DNA of 64,000 nt from Streptomyces aureus (GCF_000725495.1 NZ_JNZD01000006.1:248001-312000), one strand, 5' to 3'. Numbered from the stretch's first letter, positions 42,116 through 50,941 are shown. Made by a program: numbers and translations. Notes: generated from the sequence alone by a model not told the origin.

Positions 42116-42622
42116 TCAGCCTTGCTCGCGCAGACCGCCCTGTTCCGACGCCCGCTTCAGGGCCGGCACGAACTCGGGCTTCGCCTGCAGCACCAGGATG
42201 GGCAGGGTCTTGGCGCCCTGGCGCACCACTTCGTACCGGTGGAAGGTGAGGAGCGGTGACATGTTGGACATGTGCCTGATCACGGTGATGCTGCCCCACG
42301 GCACGGAGTGCTTCACCTGACCGAACATGCCGGTCACGGCGAGCCCGCCGGTGTGGAGGTGGCACAGCCGCGCCCCGAACCGGGCGGACGCCCAACCCCA
42401 GGCGATCCTCAGCCCGATCAGACCGAGGATCACGGCCACGATGATCGTGCCCTTGAAGAGCGCGTTGCTGGGCCTGTTGATGATCAGGACGGTCAGTGCG
42501 ATGAGGCAGAAGAGCACCGCCAGCCTTCGGAGCGTCTGCATCACCGCCCCGACGGCGCTCGCTATCGGATAACTCCCGCGTCTCTCGCCGAGCTCCGCGT
42601 CTGTCGCACCACGCCGGACCAT
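42116..42622 (-). CDS. Hypothetical membrane protein with PH-like domain
   Basis: 168 residues from the ATG at 42622 (GAGGGGG close upstream). A short basic start is followed by two helices (about 30-50 and 55-75, LAVLFCLIALTVLIINR and GTIIVAVILGLIGLRIAWGW). Then comes a beta-rich part (about 80-155): ARLCHLHTGGLAVTGMFGQV and WGSITVIRHMSNM. This two-helix plus PH-like layout occurs in YcxB-like proteins. The function is unknown. The gene is divergent from the MerR-methyltransferase gene. Confidence 0.7.
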   Translation of the reverse strand: MVRRGATDAELGERRGSYPIASAVGAVMQTLRRLAVLFCLIALTVLIINRPSNALFKGTIIVAVILGLIGLRIAWGWASARFGARLCHLHTGGLAVTGMFGQVKHSVPWGSITVIRHMSNMSPLLTFHRYEVVRQGAKTLPILVLQAKPEFVPALKRASEQGGLREQG

Positions 42623-42819
42623 TCCGCCCCCTCGCAACCCGCCCTGACATGATCAAACAGGACAACTATCAGCGCGCCGCGCGGTGTTGACAAGCCCAGG
42701 CCGCGCCCGCCTGACTCGCCACGAGCCCGCACAGCGCAGCGCCGGACGCACGACGGCCGACCCTTGACCCTCACGTGGCGTCATGCCGCATGGTCGGTGG
42801 CGTGGAGGAACACCTGACC

Positions 42820-43917
42820 GTGGGACGCGTGGCGCGGCTGGCCGGCGTGAGCGTCCGCACGCTGCATCACTACGACGAGATCGGGCTCGTACGGCCGTCC
42901 GCGCGGACCGGGTCCGGGTACCGGGCCTACGCCGCGGGCGACGTGGAGCGGCTGCGGGAGGTACTCGCCTTCCGCCGGCTCGGCTTCGGACTGCGGGAGA
43001 TCGCGGACCTCGTCGACGACCCGGCCACCGACGCGGTCGCACGCCTGCACCGGCTGCGCGGCCTGCTGCTCGGACAGCGCGACCGCGCCGCGGCGATGGT
43101 GTCGGCGATCGACAGCGAACTGGAGGCACGGGCCATGGGGATCAGGACGACACCGGAGGAGCAACTGACTGTGTTCGGAGCCCAGTTGTACGAGGTCATC
43201 GGGTCCGCCTATCCGGCGACGCGACGGACCGAGCCACGGATCGCCGCACGCGTCTGGGACGCCCTCGGGGACGCCCGGACGGTCCTGAACGTCGGCGCCG
43301 GCACGGGCTCCTACGAACCCCCGGACCGTGAGGTGACCGCCGTGGAACCGTCGGCGGTGATGCGGGCCCAGCGTCCCGCGGGCGCGGCACCGTGCGTGGC
43401 CGCCGACGCGGAGAGCCTTCCGTTCGAGGACCAGAGCTTCGACGCGGCCATGGCCTTCAGCACCGTCCATCACTGGCGGGACCCCATCGCCGGGCTGCGG
43501 GAGATGCGGCGCGTGGCCCGACGGGTGGTGGTGTTCACCCACGACGGCAGCGACGCCGCGTGGCGCGACCGGTTCTGGCTCACCCGGGACTATCTGCCCG
43601 AGGTCTCCGGGCTCGTCGCCGACTGGCCCTCACTGGCCGAGCTGACCCGGGCGATCGGGGGCCGGGCGGAGCCGGTGCTGATCCCGTGGGACTGCGCCGA
43701 CGGGTTCTTCGAGGCCCACTGGCGCCGGCCCGAGGCGTATCTGGACGAGACCGTGCGCCGTGCGGTGTCCGTGTGGACCAGGGTGGGGCCGGAGGCCGAG
43801 GAGCGGGCCGTCACCGGGCTCCGCGAGGACCTGTCCTCGGGCCGGTGGGCCGAGCGCAACCGCGACCTCCTCGCCCTCGACGCCGCGGAACTCGGGCTCC
43901 GCCTGCTCGTGGCCTGA
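42820..43917 (+). CDS. MerR/TipA-type regulator fused to SAM methyltransferase
   Basis: 365 residues from the GTG at 42820, chosen because GGAGGAAC lies 9 bases upstream and MerR domains normally begin there; in-frame starts at 42790 and 42802 are possible. MerR helix-turn-helix and wing: VGRVARLAGVSVRTLHHYDE, GLVRPSARTGSGYRAY, LAFRRLGFGLREIADLV. A coiled dimer helix follows. The linker MGIRTTPEEQLTVFG matches the start of the TipAS effector domain of TipA-type regulators. But instead of TipAS comes a methyltransferase: VLNVGAGTGSY, ESLPFEDQSFDAAMAFSTVH and HWRDPIAGLREMRRV. The effector domain seems to have been swapped for an enzyme. It may couple SAM or a substrate to gene control. Confidence 0.88.
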   Translation: MGRVARLAGVSVRTLHHYDEIGLVRPSARTGSGYRAYAAGDVERLREVLAFRRLGFGLREIADLVDDPATDAVARLHRLRGLLLGQRDRAAAMVSAIDSELEARAMGIRTTPEEQLTVFGAQLYEVIGSAYPATRRTEPRIAARVWDALGDARTVLNVGAGTGSYEPPDREVTAVEPSAVMRAQRPAGAAPCVAADAESLPFEDQSFDAAMAFSTVHHWRDPIAGLREMRRVARRVVVFTHDGSDAAWRDRFWLTRDYLPEVSGLVADWPSLAELTRAIGGRAEPVLIPWDCADGFFEAHWRRPEAYLDETVRRAVSVWTRVGPEAEERAVTGLREDLSSGRWAERNRDLLALDAAELGLRLLVA

Positions 43918-44085
43918 GGCCGGCAAGGAGTCCCGCCCGCTCCGCGCGAGCGCCTTGGGGGTGCTCGGGGGTGACCTGTCGGCGCCGTCGAGTGCCCCCG
44001 CCGGTGCACTGAGGGCACCTCGTCAGCGGCGAAAGCTGCGGTCCGTTCGCGCGGGATCAAGACAAAGGCGCCCCGGACATGGCGA

Positions 44086-44111
44086 AGGCAAGGAGAGCCC
44101 TCTCCTTGCCT
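44086..44111 (+). terminator. Terminator upstream of rph
   Basis: AGGCAAGGAGAG and CTCTCCTTGCCT form a perfect 12-bp stem with a CC centre. It ends the MerR-methyltransferase transcript and isolates the rph promoter. A TATAGC -10-like box follows at 44121-44126. Confidence 0.8.
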
Positions 44112-44133
44112 CTCTCAACGTATAGCGCACCGG

Positions 44134-44153
44134 GGGGCTTGCCGCAAGGCCCC
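44134..44153 (+). promoter_or_regulatory. Rifamycin-associated element (RAE)
   Basis: GGGGCTTGCCGCAAGGCCCC is the near-palindromic element found in actinomycetes upstream of rifamycin-inactivating genes and linked to induction by rifamycins. It lies 8 bases after a TATAGC box and 213 bases before the rph start, which supports both the gene's identity and rifamycin-responsive control. Confidence 0.88.
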
Positions 44154-44265
44154 GGGTACGGCGCAGAATCGTCGGCCTGTGCCGCGGTCCGCGCGGGTGC
44201 CGGCGTGCGGCGCCGCCCGATCGGCGGAGCGGCCGGACGGCTCGTCAGCGGGAAGGCAGTCAGGG

Positions 44266-44370
44266 ATGCGTACGTGCACGACACGAGGTTCGACGAGGTG
44301 GGAGGCACCGGTGAGGCGATCGGCCGGAGCGGCGGGGCGGATCACGGCTGTCCGGGAGGTGTCGCGGTGA
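44266..44370 (+). CDS. Possible leader peptide ORF overlapping the rph start
   Basis: An ATG at 44266 has GGAAGG 9 bases upstream and opens 34 codons beginning MRTCTTRGSTRW. Its TGA (44368-44370) overlaps the rph GTG as GTGA. This gives the 4-base overlap typical of translational coupling, inside the long rph leader. The peptide is Arg/Thr-rich and unlike any known protein. It may be a regulatory upstream ORF or chance, since GC-rich DNA often stays open. Confidence 0.4.
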   Translation: MRTCTTRGSTRWEAPVRRSAGAAGRITAVREVSR

Positions 44371-46979
44371 CGGAGCCGTACGCGCGGTACGTGGCGGATA
44401 TCCAGGACGTCGACGAGACGTGGGTCGCGGTCGTGGGCGGCAAGGGCGCGCAGCTGGGCGCCCTTGCGCGGATCGAGGGCGTCGACGTGCCGGACGGCTT
44501 CTGTGTGACGACGGACGCCTTCCGTCGGATCATGGCGCAGGCACCGTCGGTCGACGGCCTGCTCGACGAGCTGTCCCGTGCGGACCCGGACGACCGCGAG
44601 GCGATCCGCACCCTCAGTGCGCGTGTCCGGCGGACCGTCGAGGAGACCCCGGCCCCCGCCGATCTCACCGCGGCGATCACCGGCGCGCTGGCCCGGTTCG
44701 GTGAGCGGTCCGCGTACGCCGTCCGGTCCAGCGCGACGGCGGAGGACCTGCCGACGGCTTCCTTCGCCGGCCAGCAGGACACCTATCTGAACGTCACGGG
44801 ACCGGCGGAGGTCCTCCGGCACATCGGCCGGTGCTGGGCCTCGCTGTTCACGGAGCGGGCCGTGACCTACCGCCGGCGCCAGGGCATCGACGACCGCGCG
44901 GTCCACATGGCGGTGGTCGTGCAGCGGATGGTCCTGCCCGAGGCGTCCGGCATCCTGTTCACGGCCGACCCGGTCACCGGCGACCGCAGGGTCGCCACGG
45001 TGGACGCCGGGTTCGGGCTCGGCGAGGCGCTGGTCTCGGGGCTGGTGAACCCGGACGTCTTCAAGGTCCGCGACGACGAGATCGTCGCCAGGACGATCGC
45101 GGCCAAGCAGCGCGCCGTGGTCGCCCTCGCGGACGGAGGCACGCGCGAGGTGGCGGTCGAACCGGGGCGGCAGGAGCGACCCGCGCTGACGGACGCGCAG
45201 GCCCTGCGGCTCGTGCGCCTCGGGCGCCGGATCGAGGCGCGCTTCGGGCGGCCGCAGGACATCGAATGGTGTCTGGCCGGCGACGCGTTCCGGATCGTGC
45301 AGAGCCGGCCGATCACCACGCTGTTCCCCGTCCCCGAGACCACCGACGAGGAGCGGCACATCTACGTCTCCGTCGGCCATCAGCAGATGATGACCGACGC
45401 CATGAAGCCCCTGGGACTGTCGCTGTGGCGTATGACGGCCATGGTGGAGATGCACGAGGCCGGCGGGAGGCTGTTCGTCGACGTCGCCCCGCGGCTGGCC
45501 TCGCCCGCGGGCCGCGCCGCCCTGCTGGACGTCATGGGCCGCGGAGATCCGCTGGTTCGGGACGCTCTGGAGACGGTCCTCGGCCACGAGCACGCCGCCC
45601 CCGCGCTCCCCGACGCGGGGCCGGTCGCTCCTCAGGACGGCGGCCTGTCCACCCCGGCCGAGGCCGATCCGGCCATCGTCGCCGAGCTGATCGAGCGCAG
45701 CAGGGCGTCCGTGGCGGCCCTGGAACGCGAGATCCGGGCGAAGAGCGGAACGGAGCTGTTCGACTACCTGCTGGAGGCCTTCGAGGAGCACAAGCGGGTC
45801 CTCGGCGATCCGCTGAACATCCGGGCGATCATGGCAGGGATGGAGGCCACCTGGTGGCTCAACGACCGGCTGTGGGAGTGGCTGGGCGAGAAGAACGCGG
45901 CGGACACGCTGACGCTGTCCGCACCGGACAACATCACGTCGGAGATGGGCCTCGACCTGCTCGACGTCGCGGACGTGATCCGGCCGCACGCCGAGGTGGT
46001 GGCCTTCCTGCGGACCGTTCGGGTCGAGGACGAGGGCTTCCTGGACGACCTGGTGAAGCTCCCGGGCGGGACGGAGGCGCGCGAGGCCTTCGAGGGCTAC
46101 CTCGACCGGTACGGCATGCGCTGTGTCGGCGAGATCGACATCACGAGGCCGCGCTGGAGCGAGTGCCCCACCACGCTCGTTCCGGTGATCCTCGACAACG
46201 TGAGGAACTTCGAGCCGGGCGCGGCCGGGCGCCGGTTCGAGGAGGGACGGCAGAGGGCCGCACGGAAGGAACAGGAGGTACTGGCGCGACTGCGGGACCT
46301 GCCGGACGGGGAGCGGCGGGCCGACGCGACCAAGCGGATGATCGACCAGGTCAGGGCGTTCGCCGGGTACCGGGAGTACCCGAAGTACGGCATCGTCCGC
46401 CGCTCCTTCCTCTACAAGCGGGCGCTGTTGGAGGAGGCCGGCCGGCTCGTGCTGGCCGGGGTGCTCGCCGAGAAGGAGGACGTCTTCCACCTCACGTTCC
46501 AGGAGTTCCACGACGTCGTGCGGACGAACCGGGTGGACGACCCGCTCGTGCGGCGGCGCAAGGAGGAGTTCCGGTCGTACCGGGCGCTCACACCGCCCCG
46601 GGTGCTCACTTCGGACGGCGAGGCGGTCAACGGGGCGTACCGGCGCGACGACGCGCCGGAGGGCGCCCTGGTCGGCCTGCCGGTCTCCGCCGGGACCGTC
46701 GAGGGAAGGGCCCGCGTCGTCCTCGACCTGGCGGACGCCGATCTGGAGGCGGGCGACATCCTGGTCACACCGTTCACGGACCCCAGTTGGTCGCCGTTGT
46801 TCGTCGCGGTCGCGGGCCTGGTGACGGAGGTGGGCGGTCTGATGACGCACGGCGCGGTCATCGCCCGTGAGTACGGTCTGCCGGCGGTCGTGGGCGTGGA
46901 GGGGGCCACCCGGCTGATCCGCGACGGTCAGCGCATCCGCGTTCACGGCACCGACGGGTACGTCGAGATCCTGTCCTGA
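44367..46979 (+). CDS. rph: Rifampin phosphotransferase
   Basis: 870 residues, the normal length. The GTG at 44367 is fixed by GGGAGGT 6 bases upstream. Domains follow the family: ATP-binding domain (about 1-325) with VGGKGAQLGAL, AYAVRSSATAEDLPTASFAG and GILFTADPVTGDRRVATVDA; rifampin-binding domain (about 330-750) with YVSVGHQQMMTDAMKPLG; and a swivelling His domain with GGLMTHGAVIAREYG (catalytic H828), close to the His numbering of Listeria RPH. The enzyme transfers the beta-phosphate of ATP to the C21 hydroxyl of rifamycins, releasing AMP and phosphate, and so inactivates the drug in the cytoplasm. The sequence closely resembles Streptomyces Rph from memory. An RAE in the leader indicates induction by rifamycins. 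Confidence 0.96.
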   Translation: MTEPYARYVADIQDVDETWVAVVGGKGAQLGALARIEGVDVPDGFCVTTDAFRRIMAQAPSVDGLLDELSRADPDDREAIRTLSARVRRTVEETPAPADLTAAITGALARFGERSAYAVRSSATAEDLPTASFAGQQDTYLNVTGPAEVLRHIGRCWASLFTERAVTYRRRQGIDDRAVHMAVVVQRMVLPEASGILFTADPVTGDRRVATVDAGFGLGEALVSGLVNPDVFKVRDDEIVARTIAAKQRAVVALADGGTREVAVEPGRQERPALTDAQALRLVRLGRRIEARFGRPQDIEWCLAGDAFRIVQSRPITTLFPVPETTDEERHIYVSVGHQQMMTDAMKPLGLSLWRMTAMVEMHEAGGRLFVDVAPRLASPAGRAALLDVMGRGDPLVRDALETVLGHEHAAPALPDAGPVAPQDGGLSTPAEADPAIVAELIERSRASVAALEREIRAKSGTELFDYLLEAFEEHKRVLGDPLNIRAIMAGMEATWWLNDRLWEWLGEKNAADTLTLSAPDNITSEMGLDLLDVADVIRPHAEVVAFLRTVRVEDEGFLDDLVKLPGGTEAREAFEGYLDRYGMRCVGEIDITRPRWSECPTTLVPVILDNVRNFEPGAAGRRFEEGRQRAARKEQEVLARLRDLPDGERRADATKRMIDQVRAFAGYREYPKYGIVRRSFLYKRALLEEAGRLVLAGVLAEKEDVFHLTFQEFHDVVRTNRVDDPLVRRRKEEFRSYRALTPPRVLTSDGEAVNGAYRRDDAPEGALVGLPVSAGTVEGRARVVLDLADADLEAGDILVTPFTDPSWSPLFVAVAGLVTEVGGLMTHGAVIAREYGLPAVVGVEGATRLIRDGQRIRVHGTDGYVEILS

Positions 46980-47001
46980 ACGGCCACGGCCACGGCCGCA
47001 A

Positions 47002-47036
47002 CTGCGGCTGCGGCTGCGGCTGCGGCTGCGGCTGCG
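47002..47036. repeat. 6-bp tandem repeat (CTGCGG), 5 or more copies
   Basis: Five full copies of CTGCGG and a partial one follow the rph stop by 23 bases. Preceding GGCCAC repeats make the whole 46980-47036 stretch low-complexity. There is no gene in the 159 bases to the TetR start. Confidence 0.95.
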
Positions 47037-47138
47037 ACCCAGGTGGCTCGCCGTAGGCCGCGGGCCCGCCGAAGGGCCCGGTCACGGGCCTCCCGGCTGG
47101 GCCGCAGCCGGCCGCGGGCAGGGTGCGATGATGGGGGC

Positions 47139-47822
47139 ATGGGACGACAGAGGACCAAGCCAGCTCCGACGCCGCCGACCACCACACGTGGTCGGCGCAC
47201 GCGTGACGGCCTGGTCCTCGCCGGGCGGGACGTCCTGGAGCAGCAGGGCTGGTCGGCGTTCAGCCCCGAGGCGGTGGCGCAGGCGGCGGGTGTCTCGTAC
47301 GGCACGTTCTACACGTACTTCGAGTCCAGAGAAGACCTGCTGCACCACGTGGTGCGGTCGGTCGCGGGCGAGATGTTCGCGTCCAGCCTCGTGCCGCCGG
47401 ACACCGCGGACGACCCGTACACGAAGCTGGTCGAGGCGAACCGTCTCTACCTGCGCGCCTGGGACCGCGCGTCCAAGGTGCTGCGGCTGGTGGACCAGGG
47501 GGCGGCCGCCGACGAGACCATGCGCCAGGTGGTCCTCGAGATCCGGGAGTTCTACGTCAGCCGCGCCACCCGGGGCATCCGTCGCCTCCAGGACGCGGGG
47601 CTCGCGAATCCGGACCTGGACACCCGGCTGACGGCCCTGGCGCTGGGGTCGATGGTCGAGCAGGTCGCCCACGCACGGTCCTCCATGGACGAGCCGTACG
47701 ACGAGGACACGGTGGTCGACCACCTCTCCCGGCTGTGGGCGGCGGCCATCGGCCTGCGCGGCGCCCCGGACGAGAACTGGGCCGCCCGCGCCGACGCGTC
47801 CGCTGGAACGACGTCCGGCTGA
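47139..47822 (+). CDS. TetR-family transcriptional regulator
   Basis: 227 residues from the ATG at 47139. The DNA-binding helices read TRDGLVLAGRDVLEQQGWSA, FSPEAVAQAAGVSYGTFYTY and FESREDLLHHVV. The ligand domain (about 85-205) is helical, with RLVDQGAAADETMRQVVLEI. The C-terminus is Ala/Ser-rich. The nearest possible targets are rph upstream (same strand) or the acyl-CoA genes 1-4 kb downstream, where two TGAC-N6-GTCA boxes occur; which one, if any, is unknown. Confidence 0.9.
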   Translation: MGRQRTKPAPTPPTTTRGRRTRDGLVLAGRDVLEQQGWSAFSPEAVAQAAGVSYGTFYTYFESREDLLHHVVRSVAGEMFASSLVPPDTADDPYTKLVEANRLYLRAWDRASKVLRLVDQGAAADETMRQVVLEIREFYVSRATRGIRRLQDAGLANPDLDTRLTALALGSMVEQVAHARSSMDEPYDEDTVVDHLSRLWAAAIGLRGAPDENWAARADASAGTTSG

Positions 47823-47891
47823 TCCAAGTGGGGTGCGGTGTAGGGCTGTTGCCCCGACCGGGTCCTCCCGCTGTCGTCCGCTGACGCGCCA

Positions 47892-47931
47892 CGGCACCGT
47901 CCCGGTGCGCCGACCCACTGCGACGGTGCCG
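47892..47931. terminator. Bidirectional terminator
   Basis: CGGCACCGTC pairs with GACGGTGCCG (10 bp) around a 20-base loop, between the convergent TetR (+) and hypothetical (-) genes. Confidence 0.65.
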
Positions 47932-47940
47932 CGCCCGCTG

Positions 47941-48462
47941 TCAGGGCGTGGCCGGATGCGTGGAGTCGTCGAGCAGCGGACTGTGCCGTTCTGCGAGGGG
48001 ACCGACACCCAGGTCCTCGCGCATCAGTTTGCGCATCCTGGCCGCCGCCGTGCCGCGCGCCTCCCAACGGGCGCGGTCCTCAGGGCTGTTGAGGGGGGTG
48101 CCGTCGATGTAGCCGTCGCAGATGCGGCGCAGGCAGTGGAACACGCTGTTGGAGGCCTTGACGACGGGTTCGGGGGCGGTGAGCCACATCCGCTCCGACG
48201 CGACGGCCAGTCCGGAGTCCCGGAACGCCTCGCGCAGTGCGCGCGCCCGGTCCTCGTCGGAGGGGTGTTCGCGCTCGGCCAGGGCACGCAGCGTCTCGCC
48301 GAGGACCTTCACAGTGGTGGTGTATTGCGTGTAGACGTCGAGCCGGAGCCTCAGCCCGTCCTTGACGTCCTCGCGCTTCCACCGGTTCCGGTCGGCGATG
48401 AGCGTGGAGCCGATACCGATCGCGGCCCCGGCCAGGGTGGAGAGCAGTGGCAACCAGTCCAT
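47941..48462 (-). CDS. Hypothetical protein, single N-terminal helix
   Basis: 173 residues from the ATG at 48462. A membrane helix at about 4-24 (LLSTLAGAAIGIGSTLIADR) precedes a charged, helical cytoplasmic part: NRWKREDVKDGLRLRLDVYT, LGETLRALAEREHPSDEDRA and MWLTAPEPVVKASNSVFHC. The same plan (helix, then RxRxKRxD and a 'YTQY' or 'YSEY' segment) occurs in the gene at 53281-53811, so the two look like distant paralogues on either side of the acyl-CoA genes. Unrecognised function. Confidence 0.7.
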   Translation of the reverse strand: MDWLPLLSTLAGAAIGIGSTLIADRNRWKREDVKDGLRLRLDVYTQYTTTVKVLGETLRALAEREHPSDEDRARALREAFRDSGLAVASERMWLTAPEPVVKASNSVFHCLRRICDGYIDGTPLNSPEDRARWEARGTAAARMRKLMREDLGVGPLAERHSPLLDDSTHPATP

Positions 48463-48599
48463 GCGGGCCAGCTTGGGCCATCGCGCCCCGCCCGCACCAG
48501 GTGGTCCCGTGAACGAACCGGTATCGACACCCCGTTGATCCGCCGCGGAGTGCGCGACGGGCGGGGGCCGTGCCGGCGGAGCGGCGGCGAGCGCGCGGC

Positions 48600-49388
48600 T
48601 CAGCGCCCCGTGAACGCCGGTTGCCGCTTGGCCAGGAAGGCGTTCAGGCCGGTCCGGTAGTCCTCCGAGGCCCCCGTGAGGCCGATCTGTTCCGCCTCGC
48701 GTTCCAGCGCGGTGTCGAGCGCCGGCCCGGACGACAGGGTCACCGCGGCCTTCATGGCGGCGAACGCCCGCGTGGGCCCGGCGGTCAGTTCGGCCGCGCC
48801 GCGCCGAACCGCGCCCTCGAACTCCTCGTCGGGGACGACCTGATGCACCAGCCCCAGGCCGAGCGCTTCCGCCGACCCGAGGAGGCGGGGGCGCATCAGC
48901 AGGTCGAGCGCCACCGCCCGTCCGGCGACGCGGGGCAGGGTCCAGGAGATCCCGGTGTCGCAGGACAGGCCGATGGCGGCGAAGGCGGTGGTGAACGTCG
49001 CGGACAAGGCGGCGATACGGATGTCGCACGCGAGCGCCAGCGCCATGCCGGCGCCCGCGGCCACCCCGTTGACGGCGGCGACCACCGGCTTGGGCATCGT
49101 CAGCAGCGTCCGCACGAGCGGGTTGTACTGCTCCCGTACGGCGTCGGCCATGGCCCTTCCGTCGGTCACGGAGCGCGCTTCCTCCAGGTCCTGACCGACG
49201 CAGAACGACCGTCCGCTTCCGGTGAGTACGACGGCGCGGACGTCCGGGTCGTCGGCCACCGTCCGCAGGGCGTCGAGCAGTTGGGCCTTGGCGTTCAGGT
49301 CCAGGCTGTTCATCCGGGCCGGCCGGTCGAGCCGGATCGTCCGGACGCCACCTTGCGTGGACGTGATGACGACAGGGGTGTCGGGCAT
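48600..49388 (-). CDS. PaaG-like enoyl-CoA hydratase/isomerase
   Basis: 262 residues from the ATG at 49388. The crotonase fold is clear: IRLDRPARMNSLDLNAKAQL, AVVLTGSGRSFCVGQDL, and the oxyanion region AAVNGVAAGAGMALALACDI. The Glu of true hydratases after the Gly-rich turn is absent; the Asp in LSCDTGISW matches PaaG, which isomerises epoxyphenylacetyl-CoA or shifts double bonds. Isomerase or double-bond-shifting activity is therefore more likely than hydration. It lies downstream of the nitronate monooxygenase gene on the same strand, separated by a tandem repeat, and near SDR and acyl-CoA dehydrogenase genes, all pointing to degradation of an acyl-CoA. Confidence 0.87.
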   Translation of the reverse strand: MPDTPVVITSTQGGVRTIRLDRPARMNSLDLNAKAQLLDALRTVADDPDVRAVVLTGSGRSFCVGQDLEEARSVTDGRAMADAVREQYNPLVRTLLTMPKPVVAAVNGVAAGAGMALALACDIRIAALSATFTTAFAAIGLSCDTGISWTLPRVAGRAVALDLLMRPRLLGSAEALGLGLVHQVVPDEEFEGAVRRGAAELTAGPTRAFAAMKAAVTLSSGPALDTALEREAEQIGLTGASEDYRTGLNAFLAKRQPAFTGR

Positions 49389-49444
49389 GAAGGTTCCGTT
49401 TCTGGCTGGGTGACGGATCGCCCGAGGGGACGCGGTGACCTGAC

Positions 49445-49558
49445 GGTCCAAGGCTCGGACGCTGTGGTCGGCCGGTCCAAGGCTCGGACGCTGTGGTCGG
49501 CCGGTCCGAGGCTCGGACGCTGTGGTCGGCCGGTCCGAGGCTCGGACGCTGTGGTCAG
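49445..49558. repeat. 29-bp tandem repeat, about 4 copies
   Basis: Units starting at 49445, 49474, 49503 and 49532 read GGTCCAAGGCTCGGACGCTG then TGGTCGGCC, with an A/G difference in units three and four. They are exactly head to tail with no spacers. The array fills the gap between the nitronate monooxygenase stop and the PaaG-like start, so it may affect read-through. Confidence 0.95.
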
Positions 49559-49610
49559 TTGGTCGTCGACGGGACGCGGTGCTCAGGTGCTCACCCGCGG
49601 GACGCGGCGC

Positions 49611-50609
49611 TCAGGCCGTCGTCGACGGGACCGTATGGACCGCGGTCTTGGCGGTGAGTCCGGTCAGCGCCTCGTCGTACTGCGCCTTGAGCGAGGCGAC
49701 GAGTTCGGCGACGGTCAGGCTCCGCTTGACGGCGCCGATGCCCTGGCCGGATCCCCAGATGTCCTTCCATGCCCGGGCGTTCGTGTTGCCGCCGGAGCCG
49801 AAGTCCATCGCGGACGGGTCGGACACGGGGAGGTCGTCCGGGTCGAGCCCCGCGGCGGTGATGCTGCCGCGCAGGTAGTTGCCGTGGACGCCGGTGAACA
49901 GGTTGCTGTAGACGATGTCCTTGGCGGTGCTGTCCACGATCATCCGCTTGTACGCGGGCGTGTTGTTGGCCTCGGTGGTGGAGAGGAACGCCGATCCGAT
50001 GTAGGCGAGGTCGGCCCCCGCGGCCAGGGCGGCCAGGATCGACCGGCCGTGGGCGATGGCACCCGACATCAGCAGCGGACCGTCGAACCAGTCACGGATC
50101 TCCTGGACGAGCGCGAAGGGCGACTGCGTGCCCGCGTGCCCACCGGCCCCGGCGGCCACGGCGATCACCCCGTCCGCGCCCTTCTCGATTGCCTTGCGGG
50201 CGAATTGGTCGCTGATCACGTCGTGCAGCACGATCCCGCCGTACGCGTGGACGGCGTCGTTGATCTCGGGGCGGGCGCCCAGCGAGGTGATCACGATCGG
50301 CACCCGGTGCTTCACGATCACGTCCATGTCGTGCTCGAGCCGGTCGTTCGAGCGGTGCACGATCTGGTTCACCGCGAAGGGGGCGACGACGGCGTCCGGA
50401 TGCGTGGCTGCGTAGGCGGCGTTCTCCTCGGTGATGCGGTCCAGCCAGTCGGAGAGCAGGGAGGCGGGCCGGGCGTTCAGGGCCGGAAAGGAGCCGATCA
50501 CCCCGGCCTGGCACTGGGCGATGACCAGTTCGGGCCCGGAGGCGATGAACAGGGGCGAGCCCACGACGGGCAGCGTGAGCGGCCGGGACAGGGCGGGAGG
50601 CAGCGACAT
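49611..50609 (-). CDS. Nitronate monooxygenase / IpdC-like flavoprotein
   Basis: 332 residues from the ATG at 50609 (AAGGACC upstream). It is a flavin TIM barrel of the 2-nitropropane dioxygenase group: LPVVGSPLFIASGPELVIAQ, VIGSFPALNAR, FAVNQIVHRSNDRLEHDMDV, VIAVAAGAGGHAGTQSPF with the catalytic-type His, and GADLAYIGSAFLSTTEA. Most members oxidise nitronates, but relatives in acyl-CoA operons (for example IpdC in steroid-ring degradation) act as dehydrogenases on CoA thioesters. Given the neighbours, an acyl-CoA role is more likely. It is divergent from the SDR gene across a 557-base region with operator-like boxes. Confidence 0.88.
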   Translation of the reverse strand: MSLPPALSRPLTLPVVGSPLFIASGPELVIAQCQAGVIGSFPALNARPASLLSDWLDRITEENAAYAATHPDAVVAPFAVNQIVHRSNDRLEHDMDVIVKHRVPIVITSLGARPEINDAVHAYGGIVLHDVISDQFARKAIEKGADGVIAVAAGAGGHAGTQSPFALVQEIRDWFDGPLLMSGAIAHGRSILAALAAGADLAYIGSAFLSTTEANNTPAYKRMIVDSTAKDIVYSNLFTGVHGNYLRGSITAAGLDPDDLPVSDPSAMDFGSGGNTNARAWKDIWGSGQGIGAVKRSLTVAELVASLKAQYDEALTGLTAKTAVHTVPSTTA

Positions 50610-50798
50610 GACGGGTCCTTGGGCGGCTTCGAGGATTTCAGGACGTGAGGGCCGGGACCGCCGAGGCACCTGAGACGCCTGGGACGGCAGCCGACGAGGG
50701 CTGGACGGCCGGCGACGGAAGTTCGAGGGGCGGACGGCACGCGACGGAAGCTCGAGAGCCCGACGGCTGTCGAGGTCCCGGCCGGAGACAGGGCCTGA

Positions 50799-50818
50799 TT
50801 GTGCAACTCGTTGCACAA
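50799..50818. promoter_or_regulatory. Inverted-repeat operator
   Basis: TTGTGCAAC and GTTGCACAA are perfect 9-bp arms around TC, 190 bases upstream of the NMO start. The form suits a dimeric MarR- or TetR-type regulator. The regulator is not identified. Confidence 0.65.
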
Positions 50819-50941
50819 CCGAGCAAGGGCGCCCACCGGCCGGCCGGCGACCGGCGGGCACCCCGAAGCCCTCCCGACCGGCCGTCCGGATGCACCCCGA
50901 CCAGCAGCTTTCCCGGCCGCACCCACTCCGGCCTCCGTATC

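Noticed and set aside
49445..49558. CRISPR-like array because of a 29-bp repeat unit
   Set aside because: The units are directly adjacent without spacers, and no cas gene is present.
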